DNA of 64,000 nt from Anaeramoeba flamelloides (taxonomy: Eukaryota; Metamonada; Anaeramoebidae). Both the position numbers and the translations under genes were made by a program. Location of the stretch: the NCBI GenBank assembly GCA_027625915.1, contig JANTQA010000047.1, positions 12,400,001-12,464,000 of the forward strand. Reading direction: 5' to 3'. Under the pieces are notes generated by a model. It ran no database searches, was not told where the DNA came from, and saw only the letters and a list, made by a program, of their open reading frames with translations. Of the stretch, positions 22,135-34,815 are shown in pieces. Positions within the stretch are counted from its first letter, which is position 1. Every line of letters begins with the position of its first letter.

Positions 22135-24441
22135 ATGGGTAAATTATTAGATATCATTTCACCTCTTTTACAATTTGTTCCAGAGGTCAAGAAACCAATA
22201 AACAAAATACCACTCAAAGAAAAAATATGGTGGACTTTAGGAACACTTTTTGTTTATCTTATTGCATGCCAGATCCCAATTTTTGGAATTATTGTTAACT
22301 CTGGCTCAGATCCTTTGTATCACCTGAGAGCAGTTATGGCTTCAAATCGTTTTACATTAATGGAGCTTGGTATCTCACCAATTGTCACTTCTTCCCTTGT
22401 AATGCAACTTCTTGCTGGTGCTAAAATTTTAAATATCGATCAAAACAACCGACAAGAAAAAGCCAAATTTGAGTCAGCTCAAAAGCGTAATTATCTTTTT
22501 TTTAAAATTTTTTTTCTTTTGTTTATTTTCGGAATGTTACTTTTTTTTTCTTTTTCTTTTTCTCTTCCTTTATTTTTTTTTTTTTTTTTTTTTATTTTTT
22601 TTAATTTTTTTTTCTTTTTGTTCTCGTTATGAATCAATAATAGTTATTATTTCCACCTAACTTTAGTTTCTATTTATTTTTTGAAAAAACAAAACCAATT
22701 TTGGTTCAAAATCAACGATCTATCAAAACAAACCTTCTTTGATTTTTCCTTGCTTCTTTTTCTCCGATAAAAATAAACAGAACCATTTTTTTGGAATTAA
22801 AAAACACTTTTCCAAATCAAAAAACCAAACTCACTCTTACTTTTCCTCAAATTCTCACACATCTTTAAACTCTTTTAATTTTTTTTTTTATTCTTAAATA
22901 ATTTTTTTTCTCATAAATCCTTCGTTCTTTGCTTCTAAAAGTTTTGGGTCTCATTGTAACACTTGGACAAGCAACACTCTATGTTTTTAGTGGAATGTAC
23001 GGATCTTTGTCCGACTTGGGAATCTTTAGATCTGTATTTATTGTTGCTCAATTATCACTTTCGGGTGTTATTGTTTTATTACTTGATGAACTTCTTCAAA
23101 AAGGCTATGGTCTTGGTTCGGGTATTTCCTTATTTATCACAACTAACACTTGTGAAAATATTGTTTGGAAGGCTTTTAGCCCAACCACAACAAACACTGG
23201 AAGAGGTAAATTAATTTTCACTTTTTTTTTGCTTATTTGCTTTTGTTTTTTCCTTTCTCATTTAAACATTTCTTTATTTTGAAAAAAATTAAACTTTATT
23301 CTTTGATCGTACCTAAATTCTTTAATTTTTCAAACAATTATTCGTTTCTATTAACAAATTATTATTTTCACTATCAACGATTAAAAATTATAATTCAAAA
23401 AAAAAAAAAAAAAAATTTCTGTATTATTTTCAACGAACAAAAACTATCATGAAAAAATAATCCAAAACAGGAACTGAATTCGAAGGAGCAATTATTGCCT
23501 TTTTCCATTTTTTAATTACCAGAAAGGACAAAACAAGAGCACTGAAGGAAGCCTTTTACAGAAGAAACTTACCAAACATTACCAATCTTCTTGCCACCGT
23601 GATCATCTTTTTGACCGTAATTTACTTCCAGTCTTTCCGTGTTGAGCTACCATTAAGATCCCAAAGAGTCAAAGGGAACGCAGGAACATACCCAATCAAA
23701 TTATTTTACACATCAAATATGCCAATTATTTTACAATCTGCACTCGTTACCAACTTTTTCTTTTTCTCACAAATGTTATACAAAAAATTCGGAGGCAACA
23801 TTTTGATTAGACTTTTAGGAAAATGGGAAGACGTAGCAAACCAAGGAAGAGCAATCCCAGTTTCAGGCCTTGCCTATTTCATTTCTCCACCTCGCTCATT
23901 CCTTGAGATCTTTACAAACCCATTCCATGCCGTAATTTACTTAACCTTTATCTTGGGTACTTCAATTATCTTTTCAAAATCTTGGGTTGACATCTCCGGT
24001 TCTTCTGCTAAAGATGTTGCCAAACAATTAAGAGACCAAAAAATGTCTCTTAGAGGTGGTTATCGTGACCAAACTGTGAAAAGAAAACTTGCCAAATATA
24101 TTTCAACAGCAGCTAAATTTGGTGGTTTGTGTATTGGTATTTTATCAATTGTTTCCGATTTTATGGGTAAGCGATTATTCTTTTACTTTTTCTTTTTCTA
24201 ATATTTTTTTTTTTTTTTTTTTCTTTTGATTTTCATATTTATGTTGATAATAATTTTTTTGTTTTTAAAATGTAATATTTCATCCAAACATTATTTTTTT
24301 TTAATACTTTAAAAAGGTGCCATTGGTTCTGGAACTGGTATTTTATTAGCTGTAACAATGATCCATCAATACTTTGAAACAATCCAAAAAGAATCTGGTG
24401 GAATTGCTGGATTAGGTGGATTAGGAAATCTCTTCAAATAA
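22135..24441 (+). CDS. SEC61A: Sec61 alpha, translocon channel subunit, four exons
   Basis: Exons: 22135-22486, 22942-23205, 23471-24166, 24317-24441. All are GT-AG and phase 1, giving 478 residues against 476 for human SEC61A1. Landmarks run in order: [21 protein letters not shown] (first helix), [114 protein letters not shown] and [12 protein letters not shown]. The multi-spanning protein forms the ER channel with Sec61 beta and gamma for co-translational protein translocation. The conserved loop regions that contact ribosomes are present. Splice joins restore [19 protein letters not shown] and FMGAIGSG exactly as in the family. Introns are rich in T runs. Stop TAA. Confidence 0.97.
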
Positions 24442-26225
24442 ATGATTTTTTCTTCTGAATCTCCAATTTTCAATTCTTTTTTTTTTTTTTTTTTTATTTC
24501 TTTCTTTATTTATTTGATAATAATTTTAGAAATCTTATAACAATTTCCTATATTATCCAAAATTTTTAAATGCTTTTTTTTTATCTTTTATATATATTTT
24601 TCTTTAAAAAATATTTTATAAATTTTAAAAGAATCTGATCAACTTTATATAAAATTTTTAATTTTTTATTATGCCTCAATAAAAAATTTTCTTTATACAG
24701 TTTAATATTTTGATTAATTAAAAATTTGAATTTATGAAATATTCTCAAAAATACTCAAAAATCGAAAATACTCGAAAATTTTTTACAAGATTATAAACAC
24801 CTTTGAAAAAGAACTTCTAATAAACCAGAGAATTAACATATGAAGGCAAAATTGCGATTTGACTTTAGAATAATTTTTTTTGGCTGAGTATAACAATGCG
24901 AAAAAATGCAAATTTTTAGTAATAGTATTCAACTATTTTTTAAGTAAAAAGAATTGGATTCTTAAATGTATGTAGAATTTCTCAGTATGACTAGATGATA
25001 TTAAAAAATGAGAGAAAAGATATTTGTAATGACAATTTCTCAATTATTGTGTAACATTGCTGAAATTTTTGAAAAGACATTTCAGTCATCTCAAAAATAT
25101 CTCAAAAATAACATTTCTAAATACCCTAAATTATGAACACCTCCCTACTCATGATGATCCAAAACCAAACCTTATTTAACCTTTCATTACATAAAAGACA
25201 TTGACTTAATCTCACATCAACCAATACTAAATAAAAACCCCTTATTTCAACAAAACCCTTTTTACTATACTTAAACATCGGCTAACATACTTGGACATTT
25301 CCCCTAACAAATACTCAAATACTACCACCTATCCTCAAAAAAATAAAAAAAACTACTCACAAAGCTTCCAGTAAAAAAATTCACACATAAAACATTTTGT
25401 TCAAAAGTACAATTGCTATTTCATATTTAACATGATTCCATGTTCACTATGGCCCACTTAAAATATCTGTGGTAAGTGTTTTTAATTAATTTAAAAAAAT
25501 TATTTTATATATATTGTAGGTATTTTGAAGAATATTCCAAATAACCAAAAAAATCCAAAATTTTACAGTAACCTAAACTGTTTTTTCATTATAAAATCGT
25601 TAGCTTTAATTTTACTTTTCTGCTTAATTAACGCAATTCTTTTGAATTCTGGAAAACCACTTTGAGGTTTTTTTCATTTCAAAAATTAAAAAAAAACCTA
25701 GGCACTCTACAGCACTCTATGGCACTTTACCGAATTCCTAATTTGAATCAGAGATATTTTTGAATCAAGATAGAGCGAATCTGATTAATCAATTCTCTCA
25801 AGAATCGGCTCTTCGTCATAAATTGAAAACTTTTTTGTTCCTTTGTTATTCAGGTTGGATTTTTATAATAGTTTAAAAGATTTTAATCTGTGAGACAATT
25901 TCTTCAAAGAATTAGTGGTTATACGAGGAATAAACCCGATTTTTAATTAAAATTATAATTTCATAACTTTTTAAGAAAATCATAAACAATCAGAAATTAT
26001 GTGGTTAAGATGAATCAACTTCAATTGTGCGAGTTATAATTGGATACTTTACCACTAGCCGATTATCGAATCTTCCAAAAAATCTAAGACTTATTTGAAT
26101 TTCATTTAACAAATTCACAAATTTTTTATTTTTTCGTTATTTTTTTTTTATCAAAAATTTCTTTTTTGATTTCCTCGTATCTTTTTTTTTCTTTCTATTT
26201 AAAAGAATAATAGAAAAAGAAAAAG
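24442..26225. other. Intergenic stretch, no gene seen
   Basis: A/T-rich. The part 25130-25440 is strongly C/A-rich and poor in G on the + strand, unlike its surroundings. A short phrase near 25690-25730 repeats CTCTACAGCACTCTATGGCACT. No reading frame is accepted. Confidence 0.5.
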
Positions 26226-26238
26226 GACACACACACAC

Positions 26239-26325
<87 letters not shown>
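26226..26325. repeat. Compound (AC)n(AT)n microsatellite
   Basis: About 50 bases of AC repeats with ACATACATAC interruptions pass directly into about 55 bases of AT repeats. Open frames through it are artefacts of the repeat. Confidence 0.97.
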
Positions 26326-26329
<4 letters not shown>

Positions 26330-26604
26330 ATTGAAACCATTACATAAACTTTTTTTTTTTAAATACAACAACAAAAAAAGGATTTTATTTATAAAAATGA
26401 TAATATAATAATAAAGCCGTTTTATAAAAGTGATCAAAAAAGATGTTTAATAAATACCTAAAAATAGATCTAGTGAAGTTTTTTTCAGCAGCTTGATACA
26501 AACTTTTGATAACTTTTTTTGTCACACTTTTTTAAAATGTCTCTAATAATTTCAATTTCTTTATGCAATTCAAAAAAATAATAGTTTTTTAAAAAGTTTA
26601 AAAA

Positions 26605-29600
26605 TTATTTTTTTTCTTTTGGGACTTCATGACCTAAATCAACTTTGTTTTTTTTACCAACATTTTCAATATAAACAACAGATTCTGAGAGCAATTCTTC
26701 ATCACTGCGTTCAACACGTGGCTAAAAATAATATAAATTCAAAGTATATAAATGGAGAAATAATTGAGAATTAAATGAAAATGAGATTAAAATTATTATT
26801 AAAATATTTAAAATAAATACTATTATACCCTATTACTGAAGAACAAAATTTAAACCTTTCATATTTTGAATTAAATGATCAAAAAATATTTAAGTTAGGG
26901 CTCGTTTTTAAAAAGGTAATACAAAAAGTTTTTTAAAAATGTAACTCTAAATGTTGGTTCAGAGGTTTTTATTGGTTTGAGTAACAACTTTTTTAAAATA
27001 GTTGTAATATTTTGACATTTTTTTTTATTTTTAAGAAAACGTAAGCTATTTCCAAGAATGTGGGGCAAATTTATTTTAAAATATATTTATATAACCCATT
27101 CTACAAAAAAGGATTTCAATATATAAAATCATTAACCACCATTTATAGATTCTTGATAATAATTCAATTTGTTTCTTTGTATTGTGTTGCAGAAATAAAA
27201 TATATTAAAATTTATGATCTCGATTTTATCTGATATTTTTTATGGTGAAAATTGGTGTTTATTATTTTCTTTTTGATCGAAAAAAATATTTTCATAACTT
27301 GTATAATCTCAACAAAATTTACAATATAATTAAAAACATATAACTGTATTTTTGTGTTTAAAAAATCATTTGTTCCCTTTCCATATTTCCGGTTTTTTAT
27401 TGAAATTGGTCGTACATTGCTTTAACCAAAAAAAGTGCTATTTATTTTTTCATTTTTTGGGAAATATTTCAACTAACATGCTTTGAATTAAATACATAAG
27501 TGGTTGACTTAATCGGTATAAATATTAAACTTAATTTGGTATAGTTGATTAATGATTACCATCACTAAAAAAGATTATTTTTTATGAAATGTAAAAAAAA
27601 ATGCCCCACTTTTTTGGAAATACCTTATACTATTTATGGAGATTTATTTGAATGACAATCAATTATCATCGTTGCTGGATTTAAGAAAGATGAAATGTAA
27701 TTCTTAGAATCCTACTAGTAAAAATTTAATTAGCTTCCTTTTAGCTCTTATTTTTTCTTGAGAATGCATACACAATTAAACCAAAATTAAACATTTTTAA
27801 CAAGGCTAAAATAGTTCAAAACAATCATAATAATAAAATTTCATTGAAATTGGAAATAATTTTGTTTTTTTTAAAAATATGAAAACCATATTTTCATCTT
27901 TTTATTTTTTGTTTTCATTTCCGTTTTTCCAGTTACGTAAACCATTTCATTCGATCAAATTTTTTTTCGAATGGTTCATATTAGATTAAAGTTGAATTCT
28001 TCAAAACAGAAGAACTCAAATACAATTGGTTGATGGTATCTAACCATTTGATCGATCAATAATTGTTAATAGAATTTAAACAAAATTTACTAATACATTT
28101 TTTTTTTTACTCTTCTCCAAAATTTTTAACACAGACCGATAATTTAGTAATATTGATAATTATTTATTATTTGTTTTATTAGTATTGTAATTTTATAAAT
28201 AATTATGTATACATTTTAATTAGTGAATGGCACTAATTTGACATTTCTTCTAGAAGTTATTAATCAGTATTTTTTTTCAAAAATTGAATTTTGGTGTGGT
28301 AAAAAATTTGAATTGGAGTTTACTTTTACTTTTTAACAATTTTATTTTGATCTTTATTGCCAATTAATACTTTGTTTCATCTTTTTTGAGGTTTTAATCA
28401 AATGATCAATCTCAACAAAATTTTTATTTTGATCAAATATTATATTTATTTTTTTCCATTTTTCCCCTGGCTGAATTTTCTTTATATTAAGAAGAATAGT
28501 TATAAAAGAAAAAGATCAGATTGGTATATGTTAATACTGAGATACTGAGATAATGAAACACAATAGTATGGGTAAGTTGAAAATAAAAAAAAAATCAAAT
28601 GCAAAAAATATCAAAGGTTTAAATCAAATCAGATCAAAAAGAAAAAAAATTGATAACAATTAACTACTATCTCCCAAATGGACAGTCATGATCAACTGTC
28701 AAACTAAACTAAATTAACCAAAAGTAACATGGTTGTGATTTTGGGTGTTCTTAATTAAATGATAACGTTGTTTTATATTTTTTGTTTTTTTCCAATCGCT
28801 TTTTATAAATATCTCTTGTCCTAAATTTTTTCGTGTTAAAAATTATTATTTTCTTTTTAAATTTGTTATTATTACTTTTTAACCATAAAAATAATTTGGG
28901 TATGTCTTTCCCTTGAACAATCATGGAATCTATGATTTTAAATTTAAATTACCTATCCGAAAAGTTAAATAAAAGAACATCTATTGTATAATTGACACTT
29001 CTTCGTAAATAATAAATAATCAAATAGATTTTTTTTTTTTAACAATAATGTATATACTCTAATTAATAATGTTTTCCCAAGTCTATCAAAAGATTCTTAA
29101 TAGTGTAAAATGAAGTCATTTTAAAATATTATGCCAAAAAAAAGGTTTTAATAGAGGCCTAAGGATATATATCTTAAAGTTTATTGACTGTTTTAAAGAT
29201 AAATTTGAAAACTTTTCATAGATACACTTTTTAAAATAACGCTGTGTTATCTTAAGGGTGTTTTTTTTTTTTTTGATTATTTTTTTAAATAAATCATTAA
29301 TAAATTAAAAATGTTTCAAATAAAAACTTACTAAGGGCATTCCTTGAACCCAAGTTTCAAGATTGTTATCATCATAATCTGATTTTAATTGTTCCTATTA
29401 AAAATAAATGAGAGAAAAAAAAAAAAAATAGAAATTACATTTATGCTTTAAAATTAATACAATTTAATTACATATAAATCAGAAATATGATAAAAAAAAG
29501 AGAAGAGAAAAATGAAATATACATATCCATCATTTGTTCTATTAACTGGCTCTTCCAATGGAGGTGGATCGTCAAATAATTCATTATAATTTCGTAAACA

Positions 29601-32600
29601 AAAAGTAAAACCAATACCAATATAAAGTATTAAATCGACAATTAGCGAACACATTCCAATAATCCAACGATATCTAACAATAACAATGCTTAGTCCATAC
29701 ACCTAAATTAAAGTTCATAATAAATAGAGAAAAAGTATGAAAAAAGAAAAATGAATTTTTTTGTAAAAAGATTGATATGTGCTAAAATAATTACTAATAA
29801 AAAAAAAATAAATACTAAAATTGATAGGCAAATATAATAAAAAAGAGAAGTTTTATATTTTCTAAATAATTGGTATTTTGAATATATTGGTGTTGTTATT
29901 GGTCTAATTCCTGCATCTCTAATCATCAGTAATTGGAATTGAAGTGATCGAATGTTATAGTTTGTATATTCGAATAGAAATCTTAAAATATAAAAATAGG
30001 AAAATGCCAAAATAATTAATAGTATAAATCCAAACCATGAAAGTTCAAAATATAATTGAAGTTCTTTTGAAAGAATTAGAGAAAGCACAGGTAATCCAAT
30101 TCTTAAGTGTTCTTTGAAACTTAATCTTGGTTTGATTATTGACCAGCCACTTGCAATCATCAATAATGTTGTATAAAAGATAAAATCAAAAATACAAGTA
30201 TAAGTTGCTCTGGCTATTAGCAACGTATAATTATCCATTCCTTTAAGTATAAATTAAAATAATATATTATTAATTTTAAAGTATTGGTATATATATATAT
30301 ATTAAATTAAATGAAATTAAATGAGAAAATTTTAATAAAATGGATTTAGCATGGTTAAATAAAGTTAATTTGAAAAAGTTAAAATTAAAAAGTTTATTTG
30401 TTGATTTATTGATGAAAGGGAGAAATCAAAGATCATTTTATTAAAATTAAAAGAAAAAAGGAAGAAGTAAAATATTCTTTTGAAATAAATGAAAAATAAT
30501 ATCATAAAACTAAAAATTTTAATAATTCAACATCAAAACTATTTGATTTAACCTGTTAAACCCTGTTTATGGAGACATTTCCCAACCTTTGATTTCTACT
30601 TTTTGAAAACGAAGATTAAAAATTTATGAGTAAACAATAAATTTACCTTGAGATGATAATTTTCAAGAATTTAAATAAATATTTTTTGAGTGATTTATTT
30701 TAGGTTTATAGCGAAATTTTAAATTAGTTAATCTTTTAATAATATAAGATAATATTAATTATTGGTAAAATTTTGATATCTTTTATCTTTGAATTGAAAT
30801 AATTAAGGATTAACCCCCGAAATGAATTCTAACGATACAATACCAAAGCCAACTATCAATGTTAGTTAATGTTTTTAGGATTTTTTATCCAGAGATTAAA
30901 ATAAATTATTTTTAGAAAAAAGATCATATCCATTTTACAATAATTCTTTTTTGGTTCTCTTTTAAATTCACACTAATCCTATGACAATAATGAATAGAGG
31001 TGTTGATTCATTGCGAAATTATTAAATTTTATTGGATTATTAGTACAGAATTACTCAATGAAATTAAAAAGTAATTTTATAAATATCTTTTTATGTGTAT
31101 TTTTAATGGCACGATAAGTGAGGTTTTAGAGTAGAACAAAAAAATAAAATCAAAAAAACACTAATAAACTCTATTTTTTGCAAAAAAAAAATATTTTAAT
31201 CTCTTGATAAAAAATCCTAAAAACAGTAACTAACATTGATAGTTGGAGTTGGTATTTTATATTTAGAATTCATTTGGAACGCCCATCCTTATTAAATTCA
31301 AAACTTGAATTTGGAAAAATTGAAAAGTAAATATAATTTAAAGTTTATATTTATTACAAAAGAAAATTGGATCAAAATAAATTGTTTAATTTCAAAATTT
31401 TTAATTGCTGGAAACTTTTTAAAGGTTTGCCTATTAATTATAAAAACAAAACAAAATAAAATTTCGAGATAACACAATTTTTTTTTATTTTTAATTTTGG
31501 GTATGTTTATTTATATTAAATAATTGTGAGAATTCATTAATTATTTTTTTATTTTTTAAACTTTTTACCTTTTCAAAGTTCTTTGTGTTTATCCTCTTTT
31601 TATTTTTTAAAGTGTTTGAAGGAGGTAAAAGGGATCAAAAATTATTATAGGAATTTATAGACTTAGTCATGACTAACATAACCAAACTTGTTCTGATTAA
31701 ATCAGAAACAAATTGAACTGGACTTATGAAACTGAAGCGAATAGATCCCAACTGAAGTGATTCGAAACCAACTGAAGAGAGCTGAAACGATCTTTTCATA
31801 CAACATGTAGAGTTTGTATTGGGACTGGGATTTTGCCATCATGTCGGTATCGTGGCCTATTATTTTGTGAAAACAAGATTTGGGAAACTTACAAAATAAA
31901 AAAAAAAAAAACATACTTTTTTCCAAGAGTATAAAGTATTTTCAAAAAAGCTGATAATTTTTTTTTAGATTTCATAAAAAATTTTCTTTGTTAGTAATTC
32001 TATTCGTAAATTGATCATATTAAGACAAATATTTGAATATAGATTGAATTAAGTAATTTTTGGATATATTCCAAAATATGTTCATCAAAATATTTTCAAA
32101 AAAGAAAAAAAAAAATACAGCTTTTTTTAGTAGAAAACAGGCCAAAATAAAATTTCGATAAAAAGGTGCAATATGGCAAAGATACAAAAGATTTTTAATA
32201 CAATACTGCTAAATTCAAAATTACATATAAAAAAAGTTTTATTTCAATTTCAATTTTTTTTCAATTTAACAACCCTATGTTAAAAACATTTCCTTGACAA
32301 AGATCATTTCAAAAATCAACTTTTTTTCAAATCTTTCTTTTCATTTAAAACAATAAAATTATTTATTCAAGCAAGTTATAAAAATTGAAAAAAAGGGAAT
32401 TGAACGAAAAAAATTAAAACATTTTTTTGAATTTATCAATAAAATACTGTTCAATTTTTTCCATTCTATTCGAAAATTTGTCAATATTAAACTTTTTTGA
32501 AAAACAATTTTTATTATGAAAAAAGAATAACTTAATCGCCAATTTTTACTTCCTTAAAAATATCATCTAAAATTGTGATCAGAAACTTTTCATATCTTTT

Positions 32601-34815
32601 ATTAAATTAATTCCATACTCACAAATAAATTGTATTATTATTCAAGGCCAATAAATGATTCAAGGTAATGATTTTTGTTAATTTAAATAACTATCTCAGA
32701 TTTGAGTTTAAAGAGATATTTTAAAATAAATTTGCCACAGTTTTTTGGAAATAGCTTTCAGTTTTAAAAATTGTAGTACTAACATCAACAACCCCAAAAT
32801 ACAATATATTTAAACATTTTGAAGTTATCCAATGCTGATTTTATTGTTAATAAACTTTATTTCTAATGATGAACTATGAATTAAAGTATCTATTTTTTCT
32901 ATCGCTGTTTTAAAAAAGTTTTGACTTTATGAAAAATTAAAACATTTTTCAGGTTTTTCGATTTTAAAAAAGTGAAAACTTTTTCAGAATTAAAAATTTT
33001 TGAAAGATTTCTTTTTGAAAAAAGTGAGGACTTGACTTTTAAATCTGTAGTGTAGAGATTAAAGTCTGAAGAAAGGCACTTTTTTCAAAAATAAAAAGTC
33101 CACACTTTATTAAAACAAAAAACTTTTTTATAGTTTTAATTCTGACAATCTAAAAAAAAAAAAAGTTTTCACTTTCTGTAAATTGTTAAAGTCAAAATTT
33201 TTAATTTTATTTTAAAAATAGATATTTTAACCAATCCAAATTTACTTAAAATTTTATCGAGCTGTGAAAAAAAGATTTAGAATGATATTAATCTATTAAA
33301 TAATTTATTTTGTTACTTATATTTATTCCATCTTTTAATTTTAATCAAAAACCTAAATAGTTCAAAGACAAAGTAGTTATGTTGTTGTATTTTTTTTTTT
33401 GATATTCGAAAAATAAATAATAATTATTCATTTTTGTATTTTTTTTTGAAGATTTTTATTTTTTTTTTTAAAGCAATAAAATTATTTTTCAGGCTAGTGG
33501 GGCTTCTATGTGAATGACTTCTTCCAAACAGTTTGATAATTTTTTTCCATCAGTTCATTGTAAAATATAAACCCTTCTTAGTGAATAACTAAAAAGGTAA
33601 TTCGGTTAAACGACTTTTTAGATTTTGATCAGTTTTACTAATGTTCACAAATAAATTTTTAAAAATTGACAAAAAAAATGTCCCACTTTTTTGACGTGTT
33701 TGACCTTTTTTTTCACAACAGTTAGAGATGACCACGATTCAAAAACAATTTTCAAATGTAAAAAAAAGTGTTAATTTAAATCATTATAATTATGGGTTTT
33801 TCCAAACCTTGTACAAACCACACCACCTTCCTTTTATTGATGGTGAGTTTGACAGTTCTCAAAAATCACTTTTACATAACAGAATCGTAATGTTTACCTT
33901 TTTTTGAGAGATAATTCCATTCAGCATAATAGAAGAACAGCTTGACAATTTTTGCAATTAAGATCACTGTCAAAAGGCGATGTAATTTGATTTGTTGGTC
34001 GCGATGAGTGTACCAATTAACGAACCATATTATTAATAGCAAACACCAAACGGACCCAAAAACAAGGTACAAGTATGGGTATGGAATTTGTCCAAGACTT
34101 AAATATTGGCCATCAGGATTCACAAAAGTGTAGTCGAACTAAGAATAAAAAAAGTAATAATCATAAGAATGAAGGTTTTTTTTGGAAAAGAAAAAAATTC
34201 AATTATTCGATTAATGTTATTGGAGAAGAGATCGAAAACGCGATCACATCACAGTTAAAGGGATTTGTTTACAGTAAAAGTAATTTCTTCTTTCTTACCA
34301 CAATTAATAACCAAAAAATATTCGTAGTCTTCTTTTTGAGCTTTTCTTTTGATGTCAATATCAGGACTGAACTCTTGCTGAACTAAACAAAGAGTTTTAT
34401 TTTTAGTCAAATCTGAACAAATTTTGGTGTCTTCTTCAAGAACTAAACCCTTGTATTGGTTTTCAATACAATCTAAATACCAAAAATCGTTTTTATTTTT
34501 ATTCATTTTGATCTTTTTATTTAAGAAAGGTGGTTAAGAGGAAAAAAGAAGTAATTTGAGAGAAAATTCATTCACAAAAGATTAAATATGATTAATAAAA
34601 AGAGATTTAAGTTGATTCTGTTTTGTTGTTTTTTTTTTCAAAATTTTTTTTTGTTTTACTTTCATTGTTGATGATCCACCTTTTTGAAATCCAAAAGTAT
34701 CCAAAAGAAACGCCTCAGTGTTTGTTGTTATCTTAAGGTCTTTAAATATCAAGCAGTTTGTTGACACAACAAAAGTTAAAACTAAAAGCAAAACGAGTTT
34801 ATTCTTGATGAACAT
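26605..34815 (-). CDS. TMEM87-like: TMEM87/GOST-like seven-helix membrane protein, seven exons
   Basis: Minus-strand exons in order: 34815-34660, 34512-34273, 34138-33898, 30240-29795, 29702-29523, 29394-29332, 26721-26605. All junctions are GT-AG and in phase, giving 480 residues. An N-terminal signal peptide (KNKLVLLLVLTFVVSTNCLI) leads into a lumenal GOLD-like region (GFQKGGSSTMK, YFLVINCGKK). Helix 1 follows (IPYPYLYLVFGSVWCLLLII), then FFYYAEWNYLSKKG joined across a 3.66 kb intron to MDNYTLLIA and IASGWSIIKPRLSFKEH. That GxxIxKPRL motif and FYAE are typical of the Lung-7TM/GOST family. After more helices, the tail (LETWVQGMPL, RVERSDEELL) resembles the acidic TMEM87 tail (KWVEENVP, LLDSDEE). 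TMEM87 proteins are Golgi-resident and implicated in endosome-to-Golgi retrieval. GPR107/108 is a second choice. Two introns (30241-33897; 26722-29331) are exceptionally long and repeat-filled. Confidence 0.85.
27042..27627. mobile_element. TIR element family G, copy 2, inside an intron
   Basis: A 586-base element with TIRs TAAGCTATTTCCAAGAATGT and its inverse ending GGAAATACCTTA. It aligns end to end with 8755-9338. It lies in the last intron of the TMEM87-like gene. No coding capacity. Confidence 0.82.
27890..28330 (-). repeat. Fragment of family E element, inside an intron
   Basis: Matches the reverse complement of about 37440-37830, for example GAAGAACTCAAATA, TCTAACCATTTGATCGATCA and TTTTGGTGTG. 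The terminal inverted repeats of the full element are absent here. Confidence 0.7.
28530..28925. repeat. Dispersed repeat family F, copy 1, inside an intron
   Basis: Matches 46760-47125 in the same orientation. Landmarks are AATCAAATCAGAYCAAAAAG, TCATGATCAAYT, AAATTAACCAAAA and ACCATAAAAATAATTTGGG. Non-coding. Confidence 0.7.
30804..31291. mobile_element. TIR element family K, inside an intron
   Basis: About 488 bases bounded by inverted repeats of roughly 90 bases. The left arm contains AAATGAATTCTAA, CAACTATCAATGTTAGTTA and TTTTTAGGATTTTTTATC; the right arm holds their inverse. The arms are about 85% alike by eye. Both ends read TAAGGAT outward-in. Non-coding, MITE-like; no second copy recognised in the window. 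Confidence 0.8.
31730..31777. repeat. 20-base tandem repeat in a GC-richer patch
   Basis: AACTGAAG recurs at 31730, 31750 and 31770, exactly 20 bases apart, with variable spacers. It sits in a patch (about 31660-31870) visibly richer in G/C than the intron around it. Confidence 0.8.

Larger units (their letters stand above)
30241..33897 (-). other. 3.66 kb third intron of the TMEM87-like gene
   Basis: The exon ends on both sides rejoin in phase (AAAAAAG before GTAAAC, and AAAG before GA-ATG), restoring KKGMDNYTLLIA as in the family. The intron contains TIR element K, a GC-richer patch with a 20-base tandem repeat, a degenerate family G end near 32725-32757, and an imperfect inverted repeat at 32915-33210. 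No second gene is seen inside it. Confidence 0.75.

Noticed and set aside
26137-26437. Two minus-strand open frames with YIYIYI and VCVCVC runs
   Set aside because: They are translations of the AC/AT microsatellite.
29454-30238. Separate small membrane-protein genes on the minus strand
   Set aside because: They join in phase with flanking exons into one TMEM87/GOST-like protein that matches the family from signal peptide to acidic tail.
26605-34815. GPR107/GPR108 assignment
   Set aside because: The GxxIxKPRL motif and the acidic tail resemble TMEM87 more, although both are Lung-7TM relatives and a search could change this.
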